A DNA stretch of 64,000 bases, taken from the NCBI RefSeq assembly GCF_932276165.1, contig NC_063993.1, positions 5,466,001 through 5,530,000 of the forward strand. Direction: 5' to 3'. Shown here one piece after another: positions 24,701-34,449 of this stretch. The notes beneath the pieces are model-generated. The model was not told the origin of the DNA. It did no database searches and saw only the letters and a list, made by a program, of their open reading frames with translations. The DNA comes from Plutella xylostella. Its lineage: Eukaryota > Arthropoda > Insecta > Lepidoptera > Plutellidae. The position numbers were made by a program, and so were the translations under genes. Every line of letters begins with the position of its first letter. The stretch's first letter is position 1.

Positions 24701-27700
24701 CATTTTACCATTTGTTTTCCTCTAAACCCCAAACCGTGATTTTTAAACAAGAAAACTTAGTAATTACCCTTTATTCTCATATACAACGTGCGATGTAGGC
24801 GAACGTGAACGAAAACTATGCAATAAGCCTTTGTTTTTATTACTACTTTAGTAAATTACAATAACATACTCAACAATGTTAATTTTTTTTTGCAATGTTA
24901 AGTATGTTGTTAAATTGAGATCTAATATTTTATTAACATGAAGTTACTTTCAACTTTTTTTTGCATCTATGCGTCGAATCACAGCATGACGGCTGCTGCA
25001 GCTTCCTGCTGTCCTGCCCTCCAACCAATCCCACCAGTACTGCAGGTTGCGTCGAATACGAGCCATTCTCTTCGACTTGACAAGACAGGTGCTCCCGGAA
25101 GGATCATAGATCGCACGGAACCCGTACCGTATAGAGGCAACGGACTCCTTCCCCCCAGATTCGGAAGTAGCCCATGCACTGCATGGCGAGCACAGCTGCA
25201 GCAATTTTTTCGTAATGAATCATTGGGATGTCATCCCCGAAGGAGGCTCTCAGCCTACCTCACGACCTGTGTGACATTAGAAAAATGCACTGTGCTAACG
25301 CCGTTTGCGAGCTTGATTTGCAGGACCGCGTTGTATGCAAAGTTCCACAGCAGAGGGGTCCAAGAGCTACCGCTGTGGAACTCCGCAACTGAACTTCTTC
25401 TGTGAAAACAAACCCTCTCTTTTCGCATCCTTAAGGTACTTGTTAGACACGTATGACCTCTGTCAATTTTCTGCAGATAAGAAGACAAGTGATGGTATAC
25501 AAGAGCCGCCCTAAAGGTTCGCCCTCTAGGGGATAGAGTTGAACGCGGTTACTATTTTAAGCAAACAGCCAGCGCAACGACTCGCCCGTGGTTCTTATCC
25601 TGCTCCGACAGTGAACGAACGCAAAGTATTGTACCCACTATTCGAATCCGCATTTCGGATGCCAAACTGACTGTCCGAAAGGTCGAAACCGTACCACCAC
25701 AGAGGTTTGACTCGTTCGAAGAGCTTATCAGGCTCTTACAGCAATCAGATGTGTCGGTACACTGAAAGATAATCTACAGGCCTGCTTTATTTATTTAGGA
25801 GCACTAATGGCCTCCTTTCAGTCATTGAGTCACTGGCACTCAGGCTGCGGTTGAACAGGAAGATAGACTGTCTAAACAAATCATTTTTAGGCTAGTTAAA
25901 AAAAACTTTAGGTGGGTAGTATGCCAACTAGAACTACAAATAAAACAGTATTTTTGTCTCCTCTAAAATTTGGTCACGAGGAGTTACGATGATTACGATC
26001 TAAGGTGACGCTGACGATATTTTATACAAGGTATTGAAAAAAGGGTATAAAGCTTAGCCAAAAGTGGATTTAGGTGCCATTCTGATCCACTTTTCTTCTA
26101 CAATTTTGAAAATTGACGTAACAAAACCTTTTACATAGAAACTTATTCGATCACGTGACTTTTTACTATAGAGACCGAATTTATTTTTCGAGAATTTCCA
26201 AAACTTGGAGAACAACAGTTGTTCAGAATAACCCCTGAGTCAAACCCTTTCGGCACAGTATACCCTTTTTGCAACCTCCTGTATAGGTAATATCAGGTTT
26301 ATAAAAGACCTGGGCCTGTAGAGTGAGACTCGGCATGGGGAGTCATAATTTATAGATCTTTTAGGTTGCAGTGGCGAATGGGCACTGGTAGCCCTGCCCT
26401 TTTCTATAACTATAACTATAGGTAATTTTATGGCAATTTAAAAATGGTATAACATTTATCTATTTGAAAAAATCATTAAAAATATACATTACCTATCACC
26501 CTAATTTAAAAAAAAAATCAGCCCTTACTTTAAACTTATAACACCCCTCTATTTCCTTCAGGGGTTAAAAAACCTGTGTATTTAATATTTTCTTATGAGT
26601 TTTTTTTAATACTAGGCTCTTACATAGTTGTACTTACTATTATGCGGTATTTTATTCCACTTGTAACGCATAAAATTCATAGCTACAGTAAACATTTCAT
26701 TTTTTTCATGGCGAGATACAGTCGCACTTAACCGCTTTTTTGCAAAGCTTGTTAAATAGATTTAAAAAATTATGTAAATTTTAGATCTTCAATTTTTAAA
26801 AATACTTACTTATTTTTAACAACCTGTAGTGTACAGACTACCACATCTTAAAATATATATATTTTTAATTAACTACGGTTTTTGGTTTCAAATAAAACAA
26901 ATTATGAACTTACTTTTCAACACCCTGTATATTGTGTAGCTTACCTACCATACACAACCGTTAAAATAAAATAAATTACCCCTCAGAATATAAACAGGCT
27001 CGCGCTTTGGCATACTGCATTGACCGTATAGTTCTTATTCGGAGAATCTAATAAGTGTCATTATGTGCAATGTTTACCTTTATCTATGCATCTGTAACTC
27101 TATAGTAAAAAATGTAAACAAATCGAAAAGGCGAAATGTTTTCTAAGAATTTTCGGCTTTTCTGCATCTAAAATGATTAGAAAATTAACTTTCCATAGCA
27201 AATGCATATGTATTATAATACTTGCAGTCATAATTTGTTGATTTAATCAGTTTTTGTGAAATATTTGATAAAAAATAAAATGGCGTGGGTATCGCTCCTA
27301 ACAGGCCGCCACCAGGGCGACGACTGAAGAAATCTGAAATCTGTCACGGTGTCATCATTTTTAAACCGGAATTTATTAGTTTTTTGCAAAAAAAGTTGAC
27401 TTCTGGTCCATTAAATCCAACTCTTTAAGGTAACTTTGTTAAGAATTTAATTACCTACACATACATATAAGATTCCATGAAAATGGGCCCTCTGATTTCG
27501 AGGGTTTTTTCATAATAAGTCAAAAAATGGCAAAAGACATGGTGTGTTTGCAATTTTTTTTAACATACTTATTATAATCCTGCACCAATTTATAAGCAAC
27601 TAACATGTTCAGTATACCCTCTGCTACAATATATATTTTTATCAATGTGATAGAAGCCACCGTTTTTCCAATCTAATCAAGTATATCAAGCCGACTTTAG

Positions 27701-30700
27701 CATTTTAGCTTTAGGGATCCTCTTAACAAGTGACTTTGTTTTGGGGTAAGTTATTGATTATTTGGTATAAACTTATTTTTTTATATTTACTTTTACTTTT
27801 TTTGGTTAGAAAGGATTATTAAAATGATACTGATAAAAGAATTTATTGGTTACATCTATTTAGCGATGATATACTTTATTTGGTTTGAAATAAATTTTAA
27901 TGGTGTCAATATACTTTTACAGTATGCAGTAAAAAATAATTTGGTTCATTTCAAAAATATTTTGGGAAGCATGATTTGGGGATGATTTATCCGTTTTGGC
28001 GGAGATTTCGAATTTATTGGCGGCATTATCATATAATTTCTGGTGGAGGTTTAAATACAAGCCATAAAAAACTCTCAATGTGTTTGGTTGAGGCTATGCA
28101 CGGATTCCGCCCGAATAATTTGACAATACTCAACGCAGTAGTAAAGGTATAATATTTTAATAAAACAAAATATACTTTTGTTTCAGGCAAGCACCGTTTG
28201 AGAAGACAACTGAGTTATTGGACACCCTTGTACCTAATGTCTATGTACCTGAACCTACCGTATTTGAAGAGGTTCGTAACTCATATATACTTTAAATATT
28301 GGACTTTCACCCTTGATCATTTTATCTCAATGATTCAATGCTTATGTATTATTTACAATTCAGTGTTACTTGCAAAGAAAGGGGTTTCATGAAATCTTAA
28401 AAAAGAATCTATCACATAAAGGATGTTGTTAATCCAACGTGTTCGTAGTCATGCCACTCATTAATCCAATAATCCAATCAAACTTTTCTGTAGACTTCGG
28501 AAATTCATGCTTATGATAAAAAGTTATTACGATAAACGACATTCCTTACACCACCAAGGTTGTAAGTGAATCTTTTTGGCCGTACACCCCACACTAAAGC
28601 ATGCTCCACTTTTATTAATCGTACACCCCCCCACAGATAATCAAGACGCTGGAGCTGGGCGGCGCGGGCGCGCGGCTGGCGGCGGCGTGGTCGCAGCTCG
28701 TCATCTTCGGACACGCCAAGAGAGTGCGGCTTGTTGAGAGGCTTTTACAGGCCATGTGCTCCTGCTACCAGTATCAAGGTAGGATTGGGGGTGTACACCA
28801 TTATACTTTGTGAAATATAGCATGAACCCTATGACAGCTGTGAAATCCATAGATTTTATTATTAACCAGGCCTGTAGATCTGTCAACGCCAAGAGAGTGA
28901 GGCTTGTGGAGAGACTGCTGCAGGCCATGTGCTCCTGCTACCAGTATCAAGGTGTGTAATAAGTGGTTGAAATCATACAGGGTGTTGCAAATACTAATGC
29001 TTAATATATATTTTTTTCGCGAACTTCCCGAAGTCGTGAAACAAAAGTTGTTCAGAATGACCCCCTGAGTCACCCTCTATCGACTTAGTATACCACTTGG
29101 CAACACCCTGTGTAACCTATTTTGAACTTAGGTAAGGTGAAGAAAGTTAGATTCGCCGAGCGGCTGCTTCAAGCCTAGTGCTCCTGCTACCAGTACCAAG
29201 GTTTGTACCATTAGTGGCATTAATATGACCATACAGGGTGTTGCAACATACCTCACCCGCCCACAGATAATCAAGACGCTGGAGCTGGGCGGCGCGGGCG
29301 CGCGGCTGGCGGCGGCGTGGTCGCAGCTCGTCATATTCGGACACGCCAAGAGAGTCAGGCTTGTGGAGAGACTCTTACAGGCCATGTGCTCCTGCTACCA
29401 GTACCAAGGTATATTATACATGCATTCATTTCTATACATCCATGTTCCGTTCAGCAGACTTTGAGAAATGTCCATCTTACCTGGCGTGAACCTATTTTAT
29501 TACTAATTAACTGCACTTACAAATCAGTGCCGCGCAGCGTCGCAAATCCTTTGTAAGTATTTTATATGAAATTAAATTGCTGCCCGCTACGCCCTAACAT
29601 AGTGTGCGATAGTTCATGCAAATTGTATTGGAGCCGTTGTTAATGTGCGCAATAACCCGTATATAATTTGTATTGATGTTTTTGTAGATGATGAGGTGAA
29701 AGCCAAGACCCGTGCTGCAGCAGCAGACATTCTGAGCTTCGGACAACTCACCGACGAGGAAATTGCACAGAAGAGGGACCAGAGAACACCACAAGCCCAG
29801 TAAGCTATCTTCTGGTGTTTTCATGAATCCACCAAAACACTTTCAAATTTATTTCGTCTTGTGTCTAGCCTGAGGCTTCTTATTATCAGGAAAGAACGGC
29901 TCTTTGTAATGAATTTAGTCAACGGTTTGCCTAATTCATCTTAACTCGTAACCTTACTTCTTGTGTCTTACGAATTTGCCAATTTCGTAGAATAAACGTT
30001 CTATAATGACTAAGGACCTGTTTCACAATGCCGGCATAATGGCTACCTGTCGTTTGATAAAATACATGCTGTCACTGTCCAAAACATAATGTCTATGTGT
30101 CGAATAAATGTTTCTTTATCTTTATAATTAAAGTAACAAGATTGACAGCATGTCTTTTATCCCACAGGTAACCATTATCCAGAAGGGCTAGTACGGGGCG
30201 TTTTTAAGACATGACAAAAGTTCTCCGACGCGCTCGCTTTCGAGGCTGCGCGATGTGAGTGAGTGCGATGAAAAACTTTTGTCACATCTTAAATCCGCCC
30301 CGTGCTAGCCCTTCAGACATTGTGTAACAGTACCTAAATATTCAAAATACAACATCGCACTACAACCCCTCCCCCCCCCCCGCAGACTATCAGCGCAAGC
30401 GCTCACCAACATCATTCAACTTTGCTCTGACGTCACGGACAAGGCGGACCCTCACTGGGAGGCGGTGAGCGAGGCGGCGCAGCGCCTGCGCAAGGAGGCT
30501 GTGGGGGTGCCGAGTGACCCCGCGGCGCTGGCGGCGGTGGCGCAGGCCACGGCGGCTAAAGGGAAGCCGGGGATCGCTGCTGTGAGTACCTACAGAAGTC
30601 ATCATCGTCGTTCAGCAATAAATCTTAGGGCTCTCGATTCGTGGAGTACTAGAAGGAAGCCTCATCTAGCTACATAGGTATGTTTCGATGTAACCGGAAG

Positions 30701-32625
30701 CATAGACTAATGGAAGTGAATCCCGGGATCGCTGCTGTGTAAGTATAATAGCAGCAATCATAGGGCTTTCATTTCGTGGGGTGCTCTAAAGAAGCCTCAT
30801 CCAGCTACGTTTCGATGTAACCGGAAGTAAAGACTAATGGAAATGAAACTGGGGTTCGTTGCTGTAAGTATAGTAGCCACCATCTTTCAGCAATAAATGA
30901 TAGGGCTTTCATTTCGTGGGGTGCTCTAAAGAAGCCTCATCCAGCTCTGACGTCACGGACAAGGCGGACCCTCACTGGGAGGCGGTGAGCGAGGCGGCGC
31001 AGCGCCTGCGCAAGGAGGCTGTGGGGGTGCCGACTGACCCCGCGGCGCTTGCGGCTGTTGCCCAGGCTACAGCTGCTAAAGGGAAGCCGGGGATCGCTGC
31101 CGTAAGTGTAGTAGTAGTAGTCGTCATCTTTCAGCAGTAAATCGTTTTGTATCGCTTTGTATAGTGTTCGAAAGAAGCCTCATCCTAGCTGGATGTATCC
31201 TGTTCCGATGTAACCGGAAGGCAAGCCGGAGGTCGCTCATGGGAGTATAGGAGTCATCTCTCGTCGCAGCATCTGATTATTGTAGCAGTACATGTGTGTT
31301 TATCGTTTATCGGCTACACTAAAGCCATGGTTATTTATTTTCTCCATGTAAAATATGATACCTATACCACGTCCACGCCGCCAGCGGATTGCCTTAAAAT
31401 AATAACAATATCTTTCTCAACATAATTTTCACAAAAAATCCAACCATCAATATTTCTACACTCTGACCTATCTTCACCCCCCACCGCAATCTCACCCCTC
31501 ACACCTCCGCAGGCGCTAGTGATGTACCTAGCCGAGAACGGGTTCGAAGAAGCCACGACCGCGAGCGCTTCCGTCCTCGGCACGTTACTGAATAGAACCG
31601 AGAGCGAAGTGCAACAGTTGCTGGCGACTCCGCGCGGTAGTTTGGAGGAGAGCTTGCACCCGTCGGCCGCTGTTCTGCTGGACGCTTACCATTTGTGAGT
31701 TGTGTTTTGTTTTTGTGATGATAGAATTAAGTTAAGTCTATTCCGAAGCAAGCATCAGAGGTGGCTAAATGTCACAGAACATAATTATATGAGCGTAACG
31801 TAAACGGATCGACTTACTTTTCTTCTATCAACTAGGCGTTCGCGAGCTCGCGATAGAAGAATAGAAAGGCGTTCTGTTTATGTTAATCTTATATGTGCTG
31901 TGACCTTAAACCAGTCTGAACAAACCCACCTAAAATACTTCACGCCAAATAAGAGGCTAAACTGTGGGAACTAAACCCGCTACGATAGATGGCCACATGT
32001 AGCAATTTCAAACATGTAAAATAAATAAACTTAAATACCGTTACAAACGCTTTACATAAAATTAAGGGCACTTGAGTAACTACAGTTAAATAAATCTCAT
32101 ACTGACCCTAACCATTTGGCCACGACCTTAGCGTCAACAGATGCCAAGCCACAACTGTGGTAACGTTAGCAACGTCGCAGAACATTGCCTAACATTAGGG
32201 GCGTCATACCTACTCCAGTCTAGTGGCCTACTCATTAAAGGGCCCTTCCCGGGTGACGTATCCTTTGTACGTTTAGATTATATTTGATGTAGTTACCCTG
32301 CGCAGTCAGCAATTCTTTACAGACTGTCTAATCCTTTCACCACGGTGACAAGCCTTACGTTGCAGAAAGGGAATTTATGCTAATGTCGACATTAAATCTA
32401 TGTCTGTCTCTTTCTGTCCGTATACTGTCAAAGCGAGGCAGCAATACATTTAAGGCCAACATTAGCATAAAATTCCTTTCTGCAACTAAGCGTTAGTCCA
32501 GAAGTTTCTATCTTTAATAAGCCAATGTTTCTTCCAGAGCCACGACGGGCGTGGAACCATCGAGAAATGCTAGAGATTTCTCCAGCTCAGACAGCGACAG
32601 CGACTCTTCGTCCGATGATGAGTGA
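18750..32625 (+). CDS. PTCD3: PTCD3 / mS39, mitochondrial ribosome PPR protein
   Basis: Pentatricopeptide-repeat protein of the mitochondrial small ribosomal subunit (mS39), needed for mitochondrial translation. Fifteen exons join without a phase conflict: 18750-18775, 18865-19047, 19337-19565, 19740-19963, 20268-20364, 20506-20667, 20963-21137, 21497-21627, 22178-22296, 28187-28271, 28637-28778 (or its copy 29267-29408), 29688-29799, 30386-30581, 31513-31694, 32538-32625. The product is 716 residues, near the size I expect for the family. The N-terminus is Arg/Ser-rich and acid-poor, as in a mitochondrial presequence. The helical-repeat region follows, and the C-terminus is Ser/Asp-rich. The exon 10 donor (GTTCGT) is weak but is the only phase-compatible choice. 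AATAAA is at 32680-32685. The 5.9-kb intron 9 is packed with mobile elements. Confidence 0.9.
22627..22835 (+). mobile_element. Helitron-like non-autonomous element
   Basis: It begins TCCTAACTAATATTATAAA and ends GGTGCAGCTAGT, with a (GTCT)n run near 22665-22682. It matches the copy in the CBM14 gene intron at 16.1-16.3 kb. It abuts the inner edge of the left phased arm. Confidence 0.7.
23057..23400 (-). mobile_element. RTE-type LINE 3' end fragment
   Basis: The minus strand encodes the LINE C-terminal region, including a W(A/S)GH-type segment, and ends in an ATC-rich tail (ATCATCATGATC on the plus strand). It shares the ACATAGGCCTCTCCCAAGGA block with the copy at 9.2 kb. It is a 5'-truncated relic in PTCD3 intron 9. 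Confidence 0.65.
23827..24270. mobile_element. Decayed MITE copies (TACAGGTTGTTGCAAAA end)
   Basis: A left end resembling the 776-1010 MITE is followed by a CAGGGTGTTG end near 23963 and a TACAGGGTGTCACAAAAGG end near 24205. The copies are overlapping or nested and degenerate. Confidence 0.45.
24950..25500 (-). pseudogene. R1-like LINE reverse transcriptase relic
   Basis: Minus-strand frames carry fragments typical of R1-clade reverse transcriptases: a degenerate SSWTPLLWNFAYNAVL segment near 25330-25400 (the RT block before the catalytic YADD motif) and, in another frame, LLPNLGG with a YGTGSVRSMILPGAPV block near 25080-25180. Frames switch repeatedly, stops are frequent and the YADD core is not intact, so this is a decayed, non-functional copy inside PTCD3 intron 9. 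Confidence 0.6.
25523..25765 (+). pseudogene. Unidentified protein-like open segment
   Basis: One plus-strand frame stays open for about 80 codons to TGA at 25763 and has balanced, globular-looking composition (for example RPWFLSCSDSERTQSIVPT and RFDSFEELIRLLQ). It has no clear start and abuts the R1-like relic on the opposite strand. I do not recognise the family. It may be a transposon gene remnant or a retrocopied host fragment. Confidence 0.25.
26025..26283. mobile_element. MITE with TACAAGG..CCTGTA ends
   Basis: The left end (TATACAAGGTATTGAAAAAA, then GGGTATAAAGCTTAGCC) is mirrored by CGGCACAGTATACCCTTTTT and GCAACCTCCTGTATA at the right end. Same end family as the 776-1010 element. 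Confidence 0.7.
26284..27739. other. Intron 9 remainder, low-complexity AT-rich
   Basis: Contains another truncated MITE end (CAACACCCTGTATA near 26920) but no exon or further identifiable element. Confidence 0.4.
28884..28951 (+). repeat. Partial copy of PTCD3 exon 11 (3' half)
   Basis: Repeats the last 21 codons of exon 11 (AKRVRLVERLLQAMCSCYQY plus Q), with identical protein but synonymous changes, and ends at a usable GTGTGT donor. The exon's 5' half is missing and the nearest upstream AG is not phase-compatible with exon 10, so normal splicing into this copy is not expected. Confidence 0.8.
28976..29113. mobile_element. MITE between duplicated exon 11 copies
   Basis: Ends TACAGGGTGTTGCAAA and GGCAACACCCTGTGTA form an inverted pair. 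It belongs to the MITE family at 776 and 26025. It separates two tandem exon-11 fragments, and a further half copy (TACAGGGTGTTGCAAC, near 29231) precedes the full duplicated exon. Confidence 0.7.
29140..29203 (+). pseudogene. Diverged exon 11 fragment with stop
   Basis: An older copy of the exon 11 3' half (KKVRFAERLLQA, stop, CSCYQYQ) ends at GTTTGT. An in-frame TAG stands where the other copies have ATG, so it cannot contribute to a full-length product. Confidence 0.75.
29267..29408 (+). repeat. Full duplicate of PTCD3 exon 11
   Basis: A second 142-nt exon has its own acceptor (CCCACAG) and donor (GTATAT), the same phases as exon 11 at 28637-28778, and the same 47-residue translation. I count seven nucleotide differences, all synonymous. 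Including both copies would shift the frame (142 is not divisible by 3), so only one can be used per transcript, unless one is an assembly artefact. Confidence 0.85.
30183..30313. mobile_element. Palindromic MITE (AAGGGCTAGTACGGGGCG ends)
   Basis: The left end AAGGGCTAGTACGGGGCG is mirrored by CGCCCCGTGCTAGCCCTT. Inner ACAAAAGTT and AACTTTTGTC are also inverted. It sits in PTCD3 intron 12. Confidence 0.75.
30560..31250 (+). repeat. Tandem repeats with duplicated exon 13
   Basis: A unit made of the 3' end of exon 13, a donor-like GTAAGT, a TTTCAGCAATAAAT segment and an AAGAAGCCTCATCCAGCT segment recurs about four times. The last unit carries a 157-nt copy of exon 13 (30945-31101) ending at a perfect GTAAGT. 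After the AG at 30943-30944 this copy is in frame with exon 12's donor phase and ends in phase 0, so it could replace exon 13. I count one amino-acid change (Ser to Thr) and eight synonymous changes. Its acceptor lacks a good pyrimidine tract. Confidence 0.7.
32360..32486. mobile_element. MITE (TTGCAGAAAGGGAATTTATG ends)
   Basis: TTGCAGAAAGGGAATTTATG with CTAATGT at the left is mirrored by ACATTAGCATAAAATTCC and TTTCTGCAA at the right, about 126 bp in all. Located in the last PTCD3 intron. Confidence 0.75.
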
Positions 32626-32679
32626 ATAGTAACTAACAACCATAGTATTCAATAAGTAGATACATTTATATTGTAAGCC

Positions 32680-32685
32680 AATAAA
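32680..32685 (+). terminator. PTCD3 polyadenylation signal
   Basis: AATAAA lies 55 bp after the PTCD3 stop codon. Confidence 0.75.
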
Positions 32686-32689
32686 CGCA

Positions 32690-33161
32690 TTTACATGCAT
32701 CGTTTTTGAGCCTTTTGTCTAAGATACCATTGCCTCTTTGTATTTCGTAAGGTGATGTCATTAACATTGAAACTTCATGAATTATGATGCGCAAACACGT
32801 TAATGTTCTCATAAGAAAACTTAATTTCAAAGCATACTTACTAATTTGATAAGCAAGATTACTAAACTATTTTCTGGAACCGGAAGCTGCCCTAATTCCT
32901 TCACTCAAAACAAAACTTTATCTGACTTTCGTGAACAAGTTTGATTTACAGAAACTGGTTCATTGAAAGAAAAGAGTGCGTTCAAACATATGACACAATG
33001 GCCTGTTGACATGAGCCCATTTCGCCGCCTTTGTGTCTCCAAGTGTTAAAAGTGATAATTGACACAGTGCCGAATGGAGAAAGCCTTTGAAGAAACTTCT
33101 TGACGTTAGTTAGGATCCAAACGCCTCACAGTAACCTTGACTTTCAATTCAGTGCTTCAAG
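32690..33161. other. Intergenic, upstream of CBM14 gene
   Basis: No gene or repeat recognised. An arthropod initiator-like TCAGT occurs at 33149, 13 bp before the next gene's start codon; no TATA box was seen. Confidence 0.4.
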
Positions 33162-34257
33162 ATGCCTTCTTTTCGAAGATCATTGATATCCATTATCTTG
33201 GTAAGTGTGCCTACTTATTTTAATTTGTTTGCCTACTTATTTTAGAGCTCAGTTTTGATACAAACCTCACATTTTATCATTTAGATTTTAGATAATGTCG
33301 AATAAAGCTGACAATCGCATGTGTTTTACTATCTTGCGCGTACCCAGTATCGCAATCTACTTTCATTCTCTACATATCTTGTTGTGATTACCTTGAAATC
33401 CGATTAGCAATGTCTGCTTTTGTTAAAAAATAAACATGTTGCATGCGTAAATAGTAACAACCAAATATTGTTATTTTCCAGCCCGTTAAAAATAACTGTC
33501 AACGTTGACTTGTTTACAGACGCTTTCCGTGCAAGCAATCAGCGGCGGATATCCCATCAGACAGGCAGGGCAATGTGGTCCTTACGGCTTTATTTGCGAA
33601 AACGCACGCAAACTGCGTCTTTGCGACGGAACTAACTTATTCGGTCCGACGTTCAACTGTCCGGCGAACACGATCTGTAGCGAGGACTCGAGTGACGTCT
33701 GCGAGGATGCCATCAACCACTTCGAGTCGTCAGTGACGAAGAGCATCAGATGTCGCCGCAATGAGCGCCTGGCCGACCCCAGCGTGCCCGGCTGCAAGGG
33801 CTACATCCTGTGCATCCCGAACAAGAACCGCTTCCAGGGCATCAAGTTCAAGTGTTCAGGTAGCACCGTTTTCAACGGGGTAACGCGAACCTGCTCTGAC
33901 CCCGACAAGTACAAGTGTCCGCTCAGCAACTCGACCACAACGACTTTCACAGGTAACAACAGAAGACATGACGTCAGCCAAGAAGATGTAGAGTTGGATG
34001 ACTGGAGTAGCCCAGTGAAGAAGCTGAGGCCGATTGATTGTAAGAACTACAAGTTTAGAGTGACGCAGAATAGTATGGGTCGGCCGGCGCGGGCCACCTA
34101 CTTTTGTCCGTCGCGGCCGCCGCCGGGTGAGCGGGCCACCAGGTGCACGGTGTTCTCTAATCAATTCTGCATCACGTTGGAGAGAGATGATGAGGACCAG
34201 TTCGCGCTGGAAGCCGGCATCGCCTACCGCAAACCGAGACTCGATCTACACAAATGA
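33162..34257 (+). CDS. Secreted chitin-binding (CBM14) protein
   Basis: Exon 33162-33200 (MPSFRRSLISIIL, donor GTAAGT) joins exon 33520-34257 (acceptor TTTACAG) in phase 0, giving 258 residues. The signal peptide spans the junction and ends about SVQA. A cysteine-rich first module (about 29-68) has a CBM14-like pattern but is short. The second, at about 83-138, has standard spacing (RCRRNERLADPSVPGCKGY and so on). The C-terminal part is basic and contains four more cysteines that fit a degenerate third module without the early ones. It converges on the large mucin gene, with stop codons 193 bp apart. Confidence 0.85.
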
Positions 34258-34310
34258 AAGTTATGTTTGGACATTGATGAAATTAATTAACACTCGAGAG
34301 AAACTTTTAT

Positions 34311-34322
34311 AATAAATTTATT
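34311..34322. terminator. Palindromic shared polyadenylation signal
   Basis: AATAAATTTATT is a perfect palindrome that gives AATAAA on both strands. It lies 54 bp after the stop of the plus-strand CBM14 gene and 128 bp after the stop of the minus-strand mucin gene, so one 12-bp site could serve both 3' ends. Confidence 0.7.
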
Positions 34323-34449
34323 TTTATACGATTTGTATTTTACTGTACATTTTCCTCTAAGGTTGGTTCTGACGAGATAAGTATATAATTTATCTAACTT
34401 ATAAATTAACATAGTACGTTAGTATCTAAATTCTTACACTAATATTTTG

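Larger units (their letters stand above)
22315..28072. mobile_element. Foldback-like element with phased CCAAA/TTTGG arms
   Basis: The left arm (about 22315-22620) and right arm (about 27740-28072) are diverged inverted repeats. The clearest match is GCCAAAACGGATAAATCATC on the left against GATGATTTATCCGTTTTGGC on the right, and the outer ends are also mirrored. Each arm is an array of degenerate CCAAA (left) or TTTGG (right) motifs spaced about 20 bp. The roughly 5.1 kb between the arms contains a Helitron, a LINE tail, an R1-like relic and MITEs. No transposase was recognised. Treating the two arms as one element is inference; the arm homology is seen directly. Confidence 0.5.

Noticed and set aside
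24938..25405. 155-codon plus-strand frame
   Set aside because: It is the antisense of a decayed R1-like reverse transcriptase; the protein-like motifs are on the minus strand.
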